DNA of 64,000 nt from Anastrepha obliqua (GCF_027943255.1 NC_072893.1:40632001-40696000); one strand, 5' to 3'; shown: positions 31,008-42,864, counted from the stretch's first letter. The notes: generated by a model not told the origin, from the letters alone. Made by a program: numbers and translations.

Positions 31008-31665
31008 GAGGTTGTCTGTAAAGTCGGTTTACTGACGATAGTTTAACGTGACAACGTCATAAGAAAATACTGATGGAATGGTTGCATTTTTCAAAAGAAA
31101 ATTTTAATTTTATTTGTTTAATAGGTATTTTATATGGATATAGAGAAGGAGGTAAATCGAATCGCAATGAAATTGATCAAACGTGAAAAATTACGAAACA
31201 TGTATCAAATTCAAACTGATATGTTCAATTTCGATGGTGCATCAGACGTTAACAAGTCAACAACACTAAGAGGCCACATCATCGATTTGACTTTTTCAAG
31301 ACACATTACACTCGAAACACTCCCTTTCATTTCCTACTTTTTCTATCATCGTCCTATTCTCAACAGAGAAATGGTTCATTACCATGCACACAGGAAAAAG
31401 GCATATGTAAATACAAATATGTGAATTTATATACATATGCTCATATACATACATATATATGCTCACTTAAGTAGGAGAGAGTCAGATGTCGAACGTTGTC
31501 GAAGCGAGGGCCGATTGTGGCTCTTTGTCGTTCGTTCCGTGCTCTCTCTTGCAGTTCAAGCAAGGTAACGACACATGAGCAAGATAACGACGTATGAGCA
31601 AGATAACGACGCATTTTTTGGTGAGTGCAGCCGGCTACATCGAATTATAAGACGTTATCACGTCA
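31008..31665 (+). mobile_element. Helentron/DINE-like element, fullest copy
   Basis: The left end GAGGTTGTCTGTAAAGTCGG is followed by TTTAACGTGACAACGTCATA. The right end contains TATAAGACGTTATCACGTCA. The two subterminal motifs are inverted relatives, but the left one lies about 40 bp inside the end, an asymmetry described for Helentrons. Short tandem units (GAGCAAGATAACGACG) lie near the right end. No target duplication is visible. A 96-codon frame is in the left half. Confidence 0.6.
31134..31424 (+). pseudogene. Possible C-terminal endonuclease remnant in a Helentron-like element
   Basis: The 96-codon frame ends STTLRGHIIDLTFSRHITLE, then LPFISYFFYHRPILN. From memory this resembles the C-terminal end of proteins that carry an endonuclease (EEP) domain in insect repeats (pattern T-x-x-G-x-x-I-D-x-x-F, then F-I-S-Y-F-S-Y-H-[KR]-P-I). 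Helentrons can carry such an endonuclease at the C-terminus of Rep/helicase, which fits the flanking ends. It is far too short to be functional, and the start codon at 31134 is only the first ATG. Confidence 0.4.
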
Positions 31666-31669
31666 AAAA

Positions 31670-32236
31670 AAAACAACTCTCCAGTCATTAGATCACTTTT
31701 CGAAATGATGTTCCGAAGTCACCGTCTTTTCCCGCCGCAAATTCTGTTTCAAGTTTTCTTTCGAAAACAGGGCCTCGAAGTGGTCATTTCAATTTTGAGA
31801 AGAGAAAAAATTCGCCCAAGCAATAAGTTAGTATGCAAATAAGTAAGAAAGCAAAAATAAAATGAATAATACCATCTCTGGAATGATTTTTCGGAATCTC
31901 GCCAGAATTTTATCACAGTTCGGTTCTTTCCATGATATGCTGACAAGTTAACTTCAACTGGTTTGTAAACAAAAAATGAATTGTCAGATCGCAGTAATTT
32001 GTTTGTGTATTCAAATGAAAAATGAAATTTTGAAATGGTGTATAAAATTTGATTTCTCTATTGGTTATAGGTGTCGTTTTCAATACTTTTCAACATACCT
32101 AACTAGAAATTCATTTAGAGCTTTTTCCACAATCGCGACGTTTTCGACGAATTTGCTCTCTCATAACCATTTTGTTGCATAACACCCAGATAATAGGTAT
32201 GTTCATGTAAAAATTATCCAATAACTTGCCAGTGAC
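31670..32236. other. Spacer without recognisable gene
   Basis: AT-rich. Frames of 65-68 codons without motifs. Confidence 0.4.
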
Positions 32237-32240
32237 TTAA

Positions 32241-32472
32241 GGGGTTCCGGTGGTCTAGAATTTTCCAAAAATCTAGTTTTTTATATTTCGTAAGTATAGG
32301 CTTTTAAGAATATACTGTCAAATTTTTGGAAGGATATTCCCAGTATTTTCGATTATACAGCCGTTTTAGCAGGCAAAGCCAAAAAAATTTGGATATCGTT
32401 TTTCTTTGTTTTTATTGTAAACAACAAACTGAAAATACCCGAAATTTTTGAGCTCTAGACCACCGGGACCCC
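32241..32472. mobile_element. TTAA-flanked MITE B (232 bp)
   Basis: TTAA at 32237-32240 and 32473-32476. The ends GGGGTTCCGGTGGTCTAGAA and CTCTAGACCACCGGGACCCC are inverted over about 20 bp with one mismatch or gap. Subterminally, AATTTTCCAAAAATCTAG resembles the AATTTTCAAAAAATCG of element E. There is no coding capacity. Confidence 0.85.
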
Positions 32473-32479
32473 TTAATTT

Positions 32480-34190
32480 GAAAGGATTTGCTCTCAAAGA
32501 GGAAAATATAAAAAAAAAGTACATGAACGCGAAACCAGTAACAATTTGCAAGTTTTACGAACAGCTGATTGAATAGTTGGCGGGAAAAATCACAAAAATC
32601 AAAAATAGTTTCAGTTGGGCTACCTCCTATGAAATTAAAAAACAAAAATAAAGCAAATAAAATGCAAAATAACGAGCTTAGCATCACATGATTTTATTTT
32701 TCCTACAATAGTTTTTTTCATTTTATCATCGCTGTCAGATGAAGAACATTCCATTAGTAATTGTATTGGGGTAAGCTTTCTTCATATTTTCCTTGCATTT
32801 CCGTCTATGCATGTATGTATGTATATAAGTATATTGCCAAATTCGTTTATAATCTAGAAGTTGAAGCATAAAACACAAAAGATACCCTCAATGCTTTCGA
32901 TTTGTATTTCAGAAACTGCAGGAATGGTGACTGGAGGCTGTGGTTCACAAGGGCATATAGTACCTCTATATCATTGGCCGATTTCTATTTAATGTATGAC
33001 TTCAAGTAAACTTTATGAACTTCATGTAAAATATATTGATATATAAATATCCAGTACAAACTTACAACTTCCACTCAAAATAAAATGCCATTTTACCTTC
33101 TCACTTCCCCTACTTTGCAAGTTTTTTGGATGCATGAACACCAAAACGTCGTACAAATTATTTGCTTCACGAACCGATCTAATATTCTTTATTTACGTGC
33201 TGTTCTCTTTTGTCGCATTTGACAATTTCTTAAGACGGGCTTTTAAATTATCAATTAGCGCTACTACTTTTTTGACAGAATACTAAAGTAAAAAGCGGGA
33301 AATCTATTTTCCATCAAATGGCACGATCTATTGTGTAATATCCTCGTCACATACGTTATAGTATACCTAGATTTACATACTTATATATGAATGTATACCC
33401 CTATTTAGTGTATATATGGACAAGCACAACTGTATCTTAATTTTTGCCCACATATGATTGCATGCATGTTTATTTTATTTATTTACTAACACTATTCATT
33501 TGCACTGGGCTGCGAAAATTATCTAAGCCTATTATCTTTGAATCACTCAAATGCTTTGCCTATTATTGCCACCTTCCAACTTTCCCCATTGGCTACCCAG
33601 GGCGTAGAACGCTGTACACACCCCCATATGCCCATTCAAGGCCTAGTCAGTATTCATGTGATCACTTCCCATCAGATCGAAATATTTCGCACGTTCCAAC
33701 ATTTTGCCACAGTTCTAAGCGTTTTATTTTGTATGATTTTTTGTTTGTTGTTTTTGTTGGCATATCGTTGCGCTTCACGTGGTCAGAACAATGTGTTTTG
33801 CACACTCGCATGATGTAAGAGAATTACATGCCATTAAGTGTTGATCTTATTTTTATACCTTTGATTGGTTGCATCAAAACAATATGTGGGTATGAATGTG
33901 TGTGTGTGTATTATAAAAGTTTATGCGACAAAGTGGTTCATTTTAAGTGCATGAACTAGAAATGTACGCTTTATGTAGGTATGTGTACATACCAGCACAA
34001 GCCTATATGTATGTATATAGGGTGCCCTATTGAGACTGCATATTCTGAAATTTGAAAAAAAAAGCTTCGATAAAGTAATAAACAGTTTAGAGATTATAAA
34101 TTGTGCACAGTATCTTATATATGGACACTCGAATAAATAGCACACATTTGCCATTTTGAGAAAATTCTCGTTGATATTTCGGCATTTATA
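32480..34190. other. Gene-free stretch
   Basis: The longest frame (124 codons, 33444-33818) has no recognisable domain, low-complexity hydrophobic composition and an overlapping frame of 91 codons, so I treat it as chance. TATG/TGTG microsatellites lie near 32810 and 33895. Confidence 0.4.
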
Positions 34191-34196
34191 TACGAC

Positions 34197-35212
34197 TTGG
34201 TTGTTCAATGTGTAAGTTTTGCGGTTCGATAAGAACAACACAATTTTATGGTTGAGTCAGTATAATCTCCCTGAACATCAATAAACTTGTTCCAACGAGA
34301 TTCCAATTCATGAATTCCATCCCTGAACTGAGAATCAGGAAGGGCTGCAAAATACGCTTCCACAGCTGTTATGACCTCATCATTTGATAAAAAACTCGTT
34401 TCACACATACATTTTTTAGAGATCTGGAAACAGATGGAAGTCGCTAAGGGCCAAATCTGGTGAATACGGTGGATGCTCCAACAATTCAAACTTTGATTCA
34501 TGATTTTAGCCATTGTCAAAAAATGTTCTTGTGGCACGGTGCATTGTTCTAATGTTCTAATCTGTTCTAATTGTTGTAATGAAAAATAATTTTTTTCTTT
34601 TGCAAACTGTGTATTTTTTCAAGAATTTTTTTCATTGTGCTAGTTAGTAGAAGGTTATATTAAAGTTCAAAATTCAAATTTCGCATTCCAAAAAACTGAT
34701 GCTAACACCTGCTTGACCGATTTCTGAACACAAATTCGTTTCGGAACCGAAGAACCAGGTTCACACCACTATTTGACCTCTAGTTTTGATTTAGCATCAT
34801 GGTGCCAGACCCAAGTATCATCCATAGTGATGAATCGATGCACGAAATCCACTTTATCCTTTCGATAACGCTTTAAATGTTGATGAGAAAGTCGGATTCG
34901 AATGAGTTTCTGTTTCATTGTTAGCGAATGCGGCACCCATTGTGCACATACCTTTCTGAAACCCAATACTTCAGTCAAAATATTAGTTACATTGCCCAAT
35001 GCGATGCCTAGGGCTTCTACTAAATCTCTTTCACTCACTCAACGATTTTCCAATACGATATCCTGTATTTTTTCTACGATTTCTGGTGTTGTTGCTGTGT
35101 TACTGTTTTTGGACGCCCTTGACGTGGATCTTTACTGTACTAATTGATAGCGAAAAGTCCTTAGACACCTTCAGCATTCGTTCATAAATTTATTTTGCTT
35201 TTAAACCTTCTT
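34197..35212 (-). pseudogene. DD34D mariner transposase, cecropia-like, internally deleted
   Basis: Read from 35210 on the minus strand: DPRQGRPKTVT linker, then frame 35038-34769 with SERDLVEALGIALGNVTNIL, FRKVCAQWVPHSLT and FITMDDTWVWHHDAKSK, which carries the first catalytic aspartate (usually M-D-E-T-W). After KWCEPGSSVPKR and VLASVFWNAK the second-aspartate region is deleted. The last block (34537-34205) reads SNDEVITAVEAYFAALPDSQ and ESRWNKFIDVQGDY, the usual mariner C-terminus. The 3' TIR begins TTGGTTGTTCAATGTGTAAG at 34197. The 5' TIR is missing: the element stops where a retrotransposon remnant starts near 35213. Inactive. Confidence 0.75.
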
Positions 35213-35216
35213 TGGC

Positions 35217-35402
35217 GATTATTTCTTTGAGGATCAGGGAAGCTTACAAAATGTCTCACTAGAGGGACTAGTTACCTTCTTAAAAAGATCTAAGTGGTTT
35301 AAGCAACTTAGTTAGGAGAAGGAAATGAAATACAGGTATCACAATGGGTCTTAGGACCACCGAGTGTCTTGTCTTAGACAAGCAACCTGACTAACCTAAC
35401 CC
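35217..35402 (+). pseudogene. C-terminus and 3' tail of an RNase H-type non-LTR element
   Basis: The frame DYFFEDQGSLQNVSLEGLVT to KWFKQLS stops at 35315 and resembles the end of the 5.5-7.5 kb polyprotein (SYFFATPAE to SSIKRLTQT). The trailer GGTATCACAATGGGTCTTAG and AACCTGACTAACCTAACC has the same layout as the trailer ending at 7640. About 190 bp survive. Confidence 0.65.
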
Positions 35403-35512
35403 TTCCAAAAACAAATCACTGCACTATACTCGATTTTTTTCATTGCAGAAAATACTGTGACCCGTCGTGACAGGAAATGAAACTTCACATACGTTAATAT
35501 GAAGAGTCTGTT

Positions 35513-35685
35513 TGGTTTTGCCAAGCTCCTCCTCCTGTTTTTGGTGTGCGTCTTAATGTATTTTCACAAGTAAAGGGTCTTACAATTTTATGCCGCCTCC
35601 GAACAGTAGAACGTTTTTATGAGAAACTTTTCGTGGCAGAAATATACTTGGAGGTTTGCCATTGCTTGCCGGATTTGGTTCAGGC
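35513..35685 (-). mobile_element. SINE fragment
   Basis: In reverse complement it carries GCAAGCAATGGCAAACCTCC, AAGTATATTTCTGCCACG and a GGAGGAGGAGCTTGGC end, the 3' half of the SINE. The A and B boxes are missing. Confidence 0.65.
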
Positions 35686-35689
35686 TCGA

Positions 35690-36780
35690 ATTTAGTCAGG
35701 GAATACCTGACTTCCTTTTTGTTCGTATCTGAATACTTCAATATCATGCTCGTAGATCACAGATTAAGAGACCCAAAAAGTGGTTTCTTCGTGGATATAC
35801 TGAATAGGGCTTCCCCTGGCTGCCTGTGGTCAGCTCTTGGAAAGTGTGGCACACTTAGCAGGCGCTGGACAAGAATACTAACTTATCAGATTTGAGGTCA
35901 TTTTGGCCTCTCATTATGTATCAGAAGGGCTCGATGCAGCTTCTAAGGCTATCAAATTAATTTTAATATTATTTTAATACAGGGTGGGCCATATAGCGTC
36001 CATTTCCCCCTCTACGTCGCAGCTGACTATTTGCTTTTTATTCTACTAAATGTCAGCAATACACAAAAAATACACACATCCCACGCACGTACCCACCGCT
36101 CCTAGACAAGCTGACGGTTGGTTTTGCCATCCATTGGATGGCGTCTGCCTTCAGTATTAAAATCATTCGGCATGAAACGATGAGATCAAAATGACCCCTG
36201 GCTCCCGGACTATGATGGCAAACAAAGGTCGTAGAACTTAATTCCGTACTTATTTTTCTTTGGTTTTATAAATTGCGGATAACTTAGTCTGCTTCGATGC
36301 AGCATCATAGATTCATCTAGCAAGTTTCAGAAGTTCGGAAATCTTAGATAGTCTGCCATTATTTGGTACGGATTCTCAATTTAAGTAACGCAATAATTGT
36401 TTCCTCCTGGTCCCCGGTCATAGATGCTGCGAAAATTGGATGGTTTGTTAGACCAGCAACGCAACATCAACAAACAAAGGCCAACGAATATCTCCATTTC
36501 CTGCAAGTTTATTACTTTGAAACTCTGTATCCGGCGTGGACCTGATAGTGGCAGCAATTTTATCCCATATTCATTTGTGCAACAATTGCATTATTTCCGT
36601 AGATCAAATTTTGTTATAGTTTTATTTTTCACATCATCAGCAACATCCACTGAAGACCAATCAAAACGAAAGTCTTATATTTCTGAATTATCTTTATATG
36701 AAATACATATTTACATATGTTGTTAGAATCTTCTGAATCATAAGATGGTGATGTTGATTTTGTTTCGCAAAAATATATTG
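35690..36780. other. Spacer; solitary transposon-like end at 35985
   Basis: CAGGGTGGGCCATATAGCGT at 35981 has the look of a DNA-transposon end, but I found no inverted partner nearby. Frames of 60-100 codons at 35656-36726 lack motifs. Confidence 0.35.
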
Positions 36781-36784
36781 TGTA

Positions 36785-37908
36785 TGGGAATAAGTTTCCG
36801 CCCTCGTAAAAGAGGTATCACTGCTAATACTATTTTTGTGTTCGCTCTAGTAATATACTGGTGATTTGAAGGTGTATGTATATATGAGGTCTCGATCGCA
36901 ATAGTTGGCATTCGTTTGAAGCGTAAAGATCCTTTCTTATCTGACGTCAGAAATGCCTACGTTCGTCCCGAAAAAAGAGCACGCTCCATCAAATACATCT
37001 TTTAAAGAGTGGTTTCGACGCTTCCAAAGTGGCATTTTCTACGTGAGTGATAAAGATCGAACGAGCGAAGGGGCACTGAAAAAATTCAAAGACACTCAAC
37101 TACAACAACTATTAGATGAAGAAGCATGTCGAACCCTTGCTGATATGTCTAAAGAGTTGCATGTTGACAGATAAACCGCGCGATGGGAGTGATCCAGAAA
37201 GCAGGCAACTGGGAGCCACATCAATTGAAGTAGAGGGATATCGATATTGGTGACGTGTGAGATGTTTTTTGAACGGCAGAAAAGAAAAGGTTTTTCGCAT
37301 CGCATCGTCGCTGGCGATAAAAAATGGATCTACTATGAAAACCCCAAGAGTCGAAAATGTTGGAGCCTGCCAGGTGAACCAAGACCGTCGACAGCGAAAA
37401 AAAGTATTCGTGCTTTAAAGGCACAACATAACATCTGGTGAGATCAGAAGGGTGTAATCTATTATGAACTCCTTAAACCATCTGAAACCATCACTGGCGA
37501 TCGTTACCAACTGCAGCGTGTGCGTTTGCATCGAACTCTCACAGAAAAGCGGCTGGAATGGGACGGTAGACATGAAAAACTGATTTTGCTGCATGACAGC
37601 GCCAGGCTAAATGTTGCTAAATGAACTGAACTGAATTGGGAAATCTAGACCCACCCGCCATATTCCCCAGATATTGCACCTTCGGATCAACATTTGTTCC
37701 GATCAAAGCACTTCCTACGAGAGCATCGCAAACTGGATCAATGAATGGATCAAGTCAAAAGAACTCGAATTTTTCGTCAGAGGAGTCCGTATGCTGTCTG
37801 AAAAATGGAGTAAAATTGTAGCTTCCAATGGCACATAGTTCACATAAATCAGGTATTATTTAATTGTTTAAATAATTCGTAACTTTGGCTAAGAAAAACT
37901 TATTCCCA
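36785..37908 (+). mobile_element. DD34D mariner, nearly full length, degenerate
   Basis: Inverted ends TGGGAATAAGTTT (36785) and AAACTTATTCCCA (ending 37908, with one change) are flanked by TA on both sides. At 1124 bp it is somewhat short for a mariner because the N-terminal part of the gene is deleted. It carries the pseudogene described at 36953-37830. Confidence 0.85.
36953..37830 (+). pseudogene. Mariner transposase pseudogene
   Basis: The frame 36953-37171 holds HAPSNTSFKEWFRRFQSGIF (second helix-turn-helix region) and LDEEACRTLADMSKEL. After a stop at 37172, frame 37247-37438 has MFFERQKRKGFSHRIVAGDK then KWIYYENPKSRKCW, with the first catalytic aspartate (G-D-K-K-W, usually G-D-E-K-W). 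Then come GVIYYELLKPSETITGDRYQ, LILLHDSARLNVAK (second aspartate) and PPYSPDIAPSDQHLF (third). At least four stops or frameshifts interrupt it, and about ten residues between the second and third aspartates are scrambled. Inactive. Confidence 0.85.
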
Positions 37909-37917
37909 TACCCAATA

Positions 37918-38100
37918 TTAGGGGTACACTCTTTTGAGATTTCGCTGAATTACCCTTATTCTATCACAAAGGTCTCCATGAACTTTACTGATTTCCTTTC
38001 CAATTATTCCCGTAATACCGTAATACTTACCTATATCTGGATCTAAATTAGAATCATGAAATAGTCTCAATATTCGCGTTCGCTTCTTATGTGAATTCAT
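37918..38100 (-). other. Small minus-strand frame with a strong splice-donor motif
   Basis: A 60-codon frame starts at an ATG preceded by AAAA (38098-38100). It reads HKKRTRILRLFHDSNLDPDI, and the sequence ATAG/GTAAGTATT follows at about 38032. The GTAAGT is a textbook donor and might end a first coding exon of 22 codons. No acceptor or downstream exon was recognised, and the next sequence in that direction is the mariner. It may be chance, or a relic of an unidentified gene. Confidence 0.2.
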
Positions 38101-38239
38101 TTTTCTTCTATAAGGTTATAATTAAAAAAACTGGACTTTGTTGAAGGTAACGGAAATTAAAAACAAAAATGTACAATGATTCTACGAAATATAGATGCTT
38201 TAGTATTCACGTCAAGTATTTCACTTCTAACCGACTTAA

Positions 38240-38983
38240 GTCGACAAATACCTGTAAACGGCCATTATATTCCCTGATTTTCATTAAAATTATTTAAAAT
38301 AAAGAAGTCAATATATATTTTTTTTTAATTAGCATACAGTTTATTTATACATTAAAATAATATAATTTTTTTTTTTTATTTTAATCATTTAAAATGGCGG
38401 ATGTACACTCACTTCTTCCAGGAAGGTCGCACCGGGGCTTCTCAATCGGCGGGCATTTCAGCATCGGCTTTAATGACCTGAATACATGAAACCAAAATTT
38501 TTTTGTTTTGCTAATGTCATAATTTCTATAATAATTAAACAAAAATGGAAAATAAAATTTTGGTGGAATAAAAGGCTTAAAGAAAAATGAATTTTTGGGG
38601 GAATTTTCCTACTATTTTTGCTTCGAAAAAATATTTTTATTTTTTCGAAAAAATTTCCAATTGTAAATCCACATAGAAAGTAATATCATAAAAAAGATGT
38701 GTGCAAAATTTCAAGGAGATCGGTCAATAACTTTTCGAGTTATCGCGTACGCCAATTCGAAAAATATATTTTTGAGAATAACGCGTCTACAGTTTGAATA
38801 CAACGTAACTATAACTCTCCCAGCGCTGGAACACAAAGAATAGAGTCGTCACGGTTGACGATCTATAATACAAGATATACTTAAATTTACGTTCTAAATT
38901 TTTTTTGACATATTCTTAATGGATTATATTAAAATTTTATGAAACACAATTTTTTTTTCGAAATTTTGCAGGTATCTGTCCCC
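38240..38983. mobile_element. TTAA-flanked non-autonomous element F (744 bp)
   Basis: TTAA at 38236-38239 and 38984-38987. The ends GTCGACAAATACCTGTAAA and, inverted, GGGGACAGATACCTGCAAAA share GACARATACCTG. The interior has AAGGAGATCGGTCAATAACT and TTTCGAGTTATCGCG, similar in style to element C (GAATAACTCGAAAAGT). There is no coding frame. Confidence 0.7.
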
Positions 38984-38989
38984 TTAAGG

Positions 38990-40890
38990 AAATTTGTAAA
39001 TACACGGGGAAAAGATAAAATAATATGAATCAATTGGTCATTATTTGAAATGTATATATTACTTATGTAAAAACCTATTCGTATTCACGTCATTTTGCAT
39101 CACTAAGAACATAAATGCTATAGCTTTCCCGTCCGCGACGTCTTAACACAACGATAAAATTCAGCCTAAAGTGAACTTTTTTTCTTCATTTAACCTTAGC
39201 TGACCTAAGTTATCGCTGGCTTGTGGTCAGTAACGGAAAATAATGTTCGATTTCATAAATATGGAATAAATTGCACATTCTGACGAAATAAATATTTTTA
39301 ACTTTTGCCATCTCATTTTAATAAAATATCCTCACAAGTAGCGAAGCTATTGATACTTCAACAATAATTTTGTGATTGACAAGCCTAGAAGTTTTGTTTT
39401 TTATATATTTTATAAAAAATGAATTTCCTTATACATTTATAGATATATATACATACATACATATGTATACCTAAGTATGTATGTACAGTACTTAATTGCA
39501 ACGCACACACGGGCTATTGTCGCACGTCGCACCTGCTAATCAAAGTCAATTAGGGTGGGCTACACCGACACGAGTGTAAAATTAAAGACAAATTACGAAC
39601 AATAACGTCGAAATAAATGTGAAATAGCCAACCTATACGAGTAATATTTCATTTTTGATTTATCAGCTGGCATACATATATATGTGCCTTATTGTATATG
39701 TGCCTATGTGTATATATGTATGTATTTATGTATGATGCATACTAATATAAAAACGTAATAATATACTTACATACACATATACCTTCAGAGTCACCTTCAT
39801 TGTGGCGTTTTTATTACCAGGGCTTATTTAAATTTTTGCAAATAAAATGGAGTATTTGTTTTTTTTTTTTATTGTGCAAATTTTTATTGTGCGCGTATTG
39901 ACATATACAGATACTCGTACCAGAAAATATCTTTATAATAGTGTCGCAAATGGCCAGAGGCCCTGAAAAGTTTGAAGTACGTATACGATTATCAACGTGT
40001 GTATGTACGATATATGTAAATACATACACACATATGGATTCAGCAAATTTGAAGTGAAGCGATAACCTCATCACAGACTCGAACATTCATACATACATAC
40101 GTACTTACATACAAATGTATGTATATGCAAAGTGTTGATGTGCACTTTGATTTGGTTTTGTTTTGGGGAGGTGTGTCGCTTTCTAATTTAGTAGCACCAG
40201 GTAGCTCTTTATGTTGGAAATAGTAATACTTTAATTTTGATAACGTTTTGTTGTTGTTTTTGGGGAAATGAACTTGAATACATATTTAGCCTGCATAGCT
40301 TATCACGTATAGTAGAGTGTATAGTGCTAGTCGGTGGAATAGTTTTTGACTATCATTCAGTTGGAAATGACCAGCAAGAATTCTTTCGCACACGATTCAA
40401 TTGCTCAAAACTTGGGACTTCTATCAAATTTCATCTGGGTAACAACCAAAAATTAGGTTGAGAGCAAGATAAAGTATGATATTTTGTATAAGCGCTCAGC
40501 AGACCCTCGCCGGGTTTGAAGGGCGCATCAGTAAGCGAGCGTCCGTCTTTGAGAAAATGTTTCCTTAAATAAGACGCCCTAGAACGTGGTATTGCGCTAA
40601 GCTTGAAACCAGCGACGCAAAAACCATCCCCATTGACAAGTAGCGCAAATATTTACAAGAGGCAGCCCTCTTTTTTGACGACAACCACAAATATTTAAAC
40701 TGATACGACTAATATTTGGGGGCAAACACTTCCTTAGTAGAAAGGTTCTCTAATAGAAAAGAAGCCCCTGCTCGACTGGTTGACGACCATATAAGATGAT
40801 AGGCTGACATCAGTGCTGTTCAAAAGTTGCGATGGACGGCGTAATGTAAGGTCGGATGTCTACAATTGCGGTCATGTAAATAAGTGTAAA
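38990..40890. other. Gene-free stretch with TATG microsatellites
   Basis: Microsatellites of ATAC/TATG type lie near 39440-39485, 39690-39735, 39995-40035 and 40085-40125. The higher-GC block 40490-40870 looks like a fragment of some older element but gave no recognisable motif in any frame. Frames of 74-90 codons have no motifs. Confidence 0.4.
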
Positions 40891-41560
40891 ACGGTTAGGA
40901 GTAGTCAGAGCCCCCTAAAATGATGATTTTCATAATTTTGTTTTGCTAGTCAATTAATTGCTTTATTTTACAAAAATAAAAATATATCATTAAACATCAT
41001 GTTTCGACTTCACTTTAGCAAAATTTCAAAAAAAAAAAAAAAAATAATTAATAATTGTAAAAGTTATCGTTGTTTGTGTGGAGCCCGTTTCTCTAGAAGT
41101 CCCTTGCGGTGATCATCACAAGTCCTTGGAGATTCATCTACAATCAATCGGTCAAGAGAAATTAGTTTTATTAATAGACAAAATCTTGTGCCTGATCGAA
41201 GCTTTTTTTTTTTAATTAACAATATGGCGGCCTGAGGAAATATTTTTCAGATTTTCGAAAAAAACCGACAATTAATTGTTTAAAAAAAATCGAAATTAAA
41301 AAAAAAATTCTCGATCAGGCACGAGTTTTTTATGTTTTTCAAAAGCAGTATAAATTTTATTGAAATCTACCAAGTGGTTTTTAAGTTACAGTGATCACCA
41401 GTTCATAAAACATAGTTTTGAGAAAAACGCATTTAAATGCTAGCTGCTTGCTTTGGAACGCTCCGGAATGCCCGAGCGCCCTTTGTTAATTGTTGAATAA
41501 CTCGAAAAGTATTTGTCAGGTTCACTTTAAATTTTTCCACAAGATTTTTAAGATACTATA

Positions 41561-42804
41561 CGAGGTGTGTTCAAAAAGTATCGCGATTTTTTTTTTCAAA
41601 AATTATTTATTTATTCATTAATATATATTTGTCCCTTTCAAAATAATCTCCATGAGATATTATGCACTTGTGCAAACGTGTTTTCCAATTTTCGAAGCAC
41701 TTCAAAAAATCATTTTTTTAAATATTTTTCAGCTCCTTCTTCGAAGCCGTCTTTATCTCGTCAATCGTAGCGTAGCATCGACCTTTCATGGGCCTCTTCA
41801 GTTGCGGGAACAAGAAAAAGTCACAGGGGGCCAGATCTGGGGAATACGGTGTCTGTGGCATCATTAGTGTCTTGTTTTTGGCCAAAAAGTCGCACACAAG
41901 CAACGATGTGTGAGCAGGGGCGTTATGGTGATGCAAGAGCCATTTTTTGTTCTTCCACAAATCCGTATAACTTCCTTATTAATCGTTTTACCTTGTGGCA
42001 AGAACTCATAATGCACAACGCCCCTGCAATCGAAGAAAACGGTAAGCAAAACTTTTACATTTGACTGAACTTGGCGCGCTCTTTTCGGACTTGGTTCGTG
42101 CGGCAGCTTCCATTGAGATGATTGAGCTTTGGTTTCCACGTCAGAACCATAAGCCCACGATTCGTCACCAGTTATTACCTTCTGGACAGAGTCCAACATC
42201 TCATTAGCAATGTTCATGTGATGCTACTTTGGTCGAAATTGAGCAGTTTTGGTACGAATTTTGCGGCGACTCATGTTCAAATCATTGAAAAAATCGAATG
42301 CCACGAGCCAATTGATATGTCAAGGCCCCCACAACTTCTCTAACGGTGATTCGACGATTGGCCAATACCATTTTCTAAACTTCATTAATTTTTTCGTCTG
42401 TTGTTGAAGTGCTCGGGCGTCCGGCACGCTTTTCGTCGTTCACATCTTCTCGGATTTCTGAGAATATTTTGTACCACCGATAAACGCTGCTTTGGTCCAA
42501 AGTAATTTCTCCGTATGACACAGTCAACATTCGGAATGCATCCGCGCACTTAATTTCGTTTTTCAAACAAAATTTGCTACAGGTTCTTTGATCCATCTTT
42601 TTGCATATATAAAAAAATCAAAGACGAGCCAAAACACGTGCAAGCAAAGTAGCTGTCAACAATTAACTGAACATTAAAAATGGCCGAACTCGTTGGCATG
42701 AGTGAGAGATATGAGTACCAACATATCTCCACAAAAAAATCGAAATTCGAATATACATAACCCGCGAAAATTCGAAATTTGCGATACTTTTTGAACACAC
42801 CTCG
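41561..42804 (-). mobile_element. DD34D mariner with perfect TIRs
   Basis: The ends CGAGGTGTGTTCAAAAAGTA (41561) and TACTTTTTGAACACACCTCG (ending 42804) are perfect inverted repeats over at least 24 bp, flanked by TA. At 1244 bp this is full mariner length. Intact ends with a broken gene mean it could still be mobilised in trans. It is inserted in TTAA element C. Confidence 0.9.
41718..42596 (-). pseudogene. Mariner transposase pseudogene
   Basis: Frame 42596-42375 (MDQRTCSKFCLKNEIKCADA, VYRWYKIFSEIREDV, DEKRAGRPSTSTTDEKI) is the DNA-binding part. Frame 42217-41864 has MLDSVQKVITGDESWAYGSD (first aspartate), QSSQWKLPHEPSPKRARQV and VVHYEFLPQGKTINKEV. Frame 41960-41718 has KWLLHHHNAPAHTSLLVCDF, in which the second catalytic aspartate is histidine, and TPYSPDLAPCDFFLF with the third. 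I count 34 residues between those two positions. At least two frameshifts occur, and about 30 residues between the first two frames are degraded. Confidence 0.85.
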
Positions 42805-42864
42805 TACTTTAAGAAAATGCAAAATTTCCATTTTTTTTAAAGTCTGACTACCCCTAACCCTTAA

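Larger units (their letters stand above)
40893..42860. mobile_element. TTAA-family element C, split by a mariner
   Basis: The left end GGTTAGGAGTAGTCAGAG and the right end, inverted, GGGTTAGGGGTAGTCAGACT are similar over about 18 bp. TTAA is intact on the right (42861-42864) but degraded to TAAAAC on the left. Without the inserted mariner (41561-42804 plus one TA) it is 722 bp, almost the size of A, E and F. Its body is shared with element D (GGCACAAGATTATCTATG-like, AACAATTAATTGTCGGTTTT). No coding frame of its own. Confidence 0.75.

Noticed and set aside
33444..33818. 124-codon frame
   Set aside because: No recognisable domain, hydrophobic low-complexity composition and a competing overlapping frame; likely chance in gene-free DNA.
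35981..36010. CAGGGTGGGCCATATAGCGT as a DNA-transposon end
   Set aside because: No inverted partner or coding sequence was found nearby, so no element is called.
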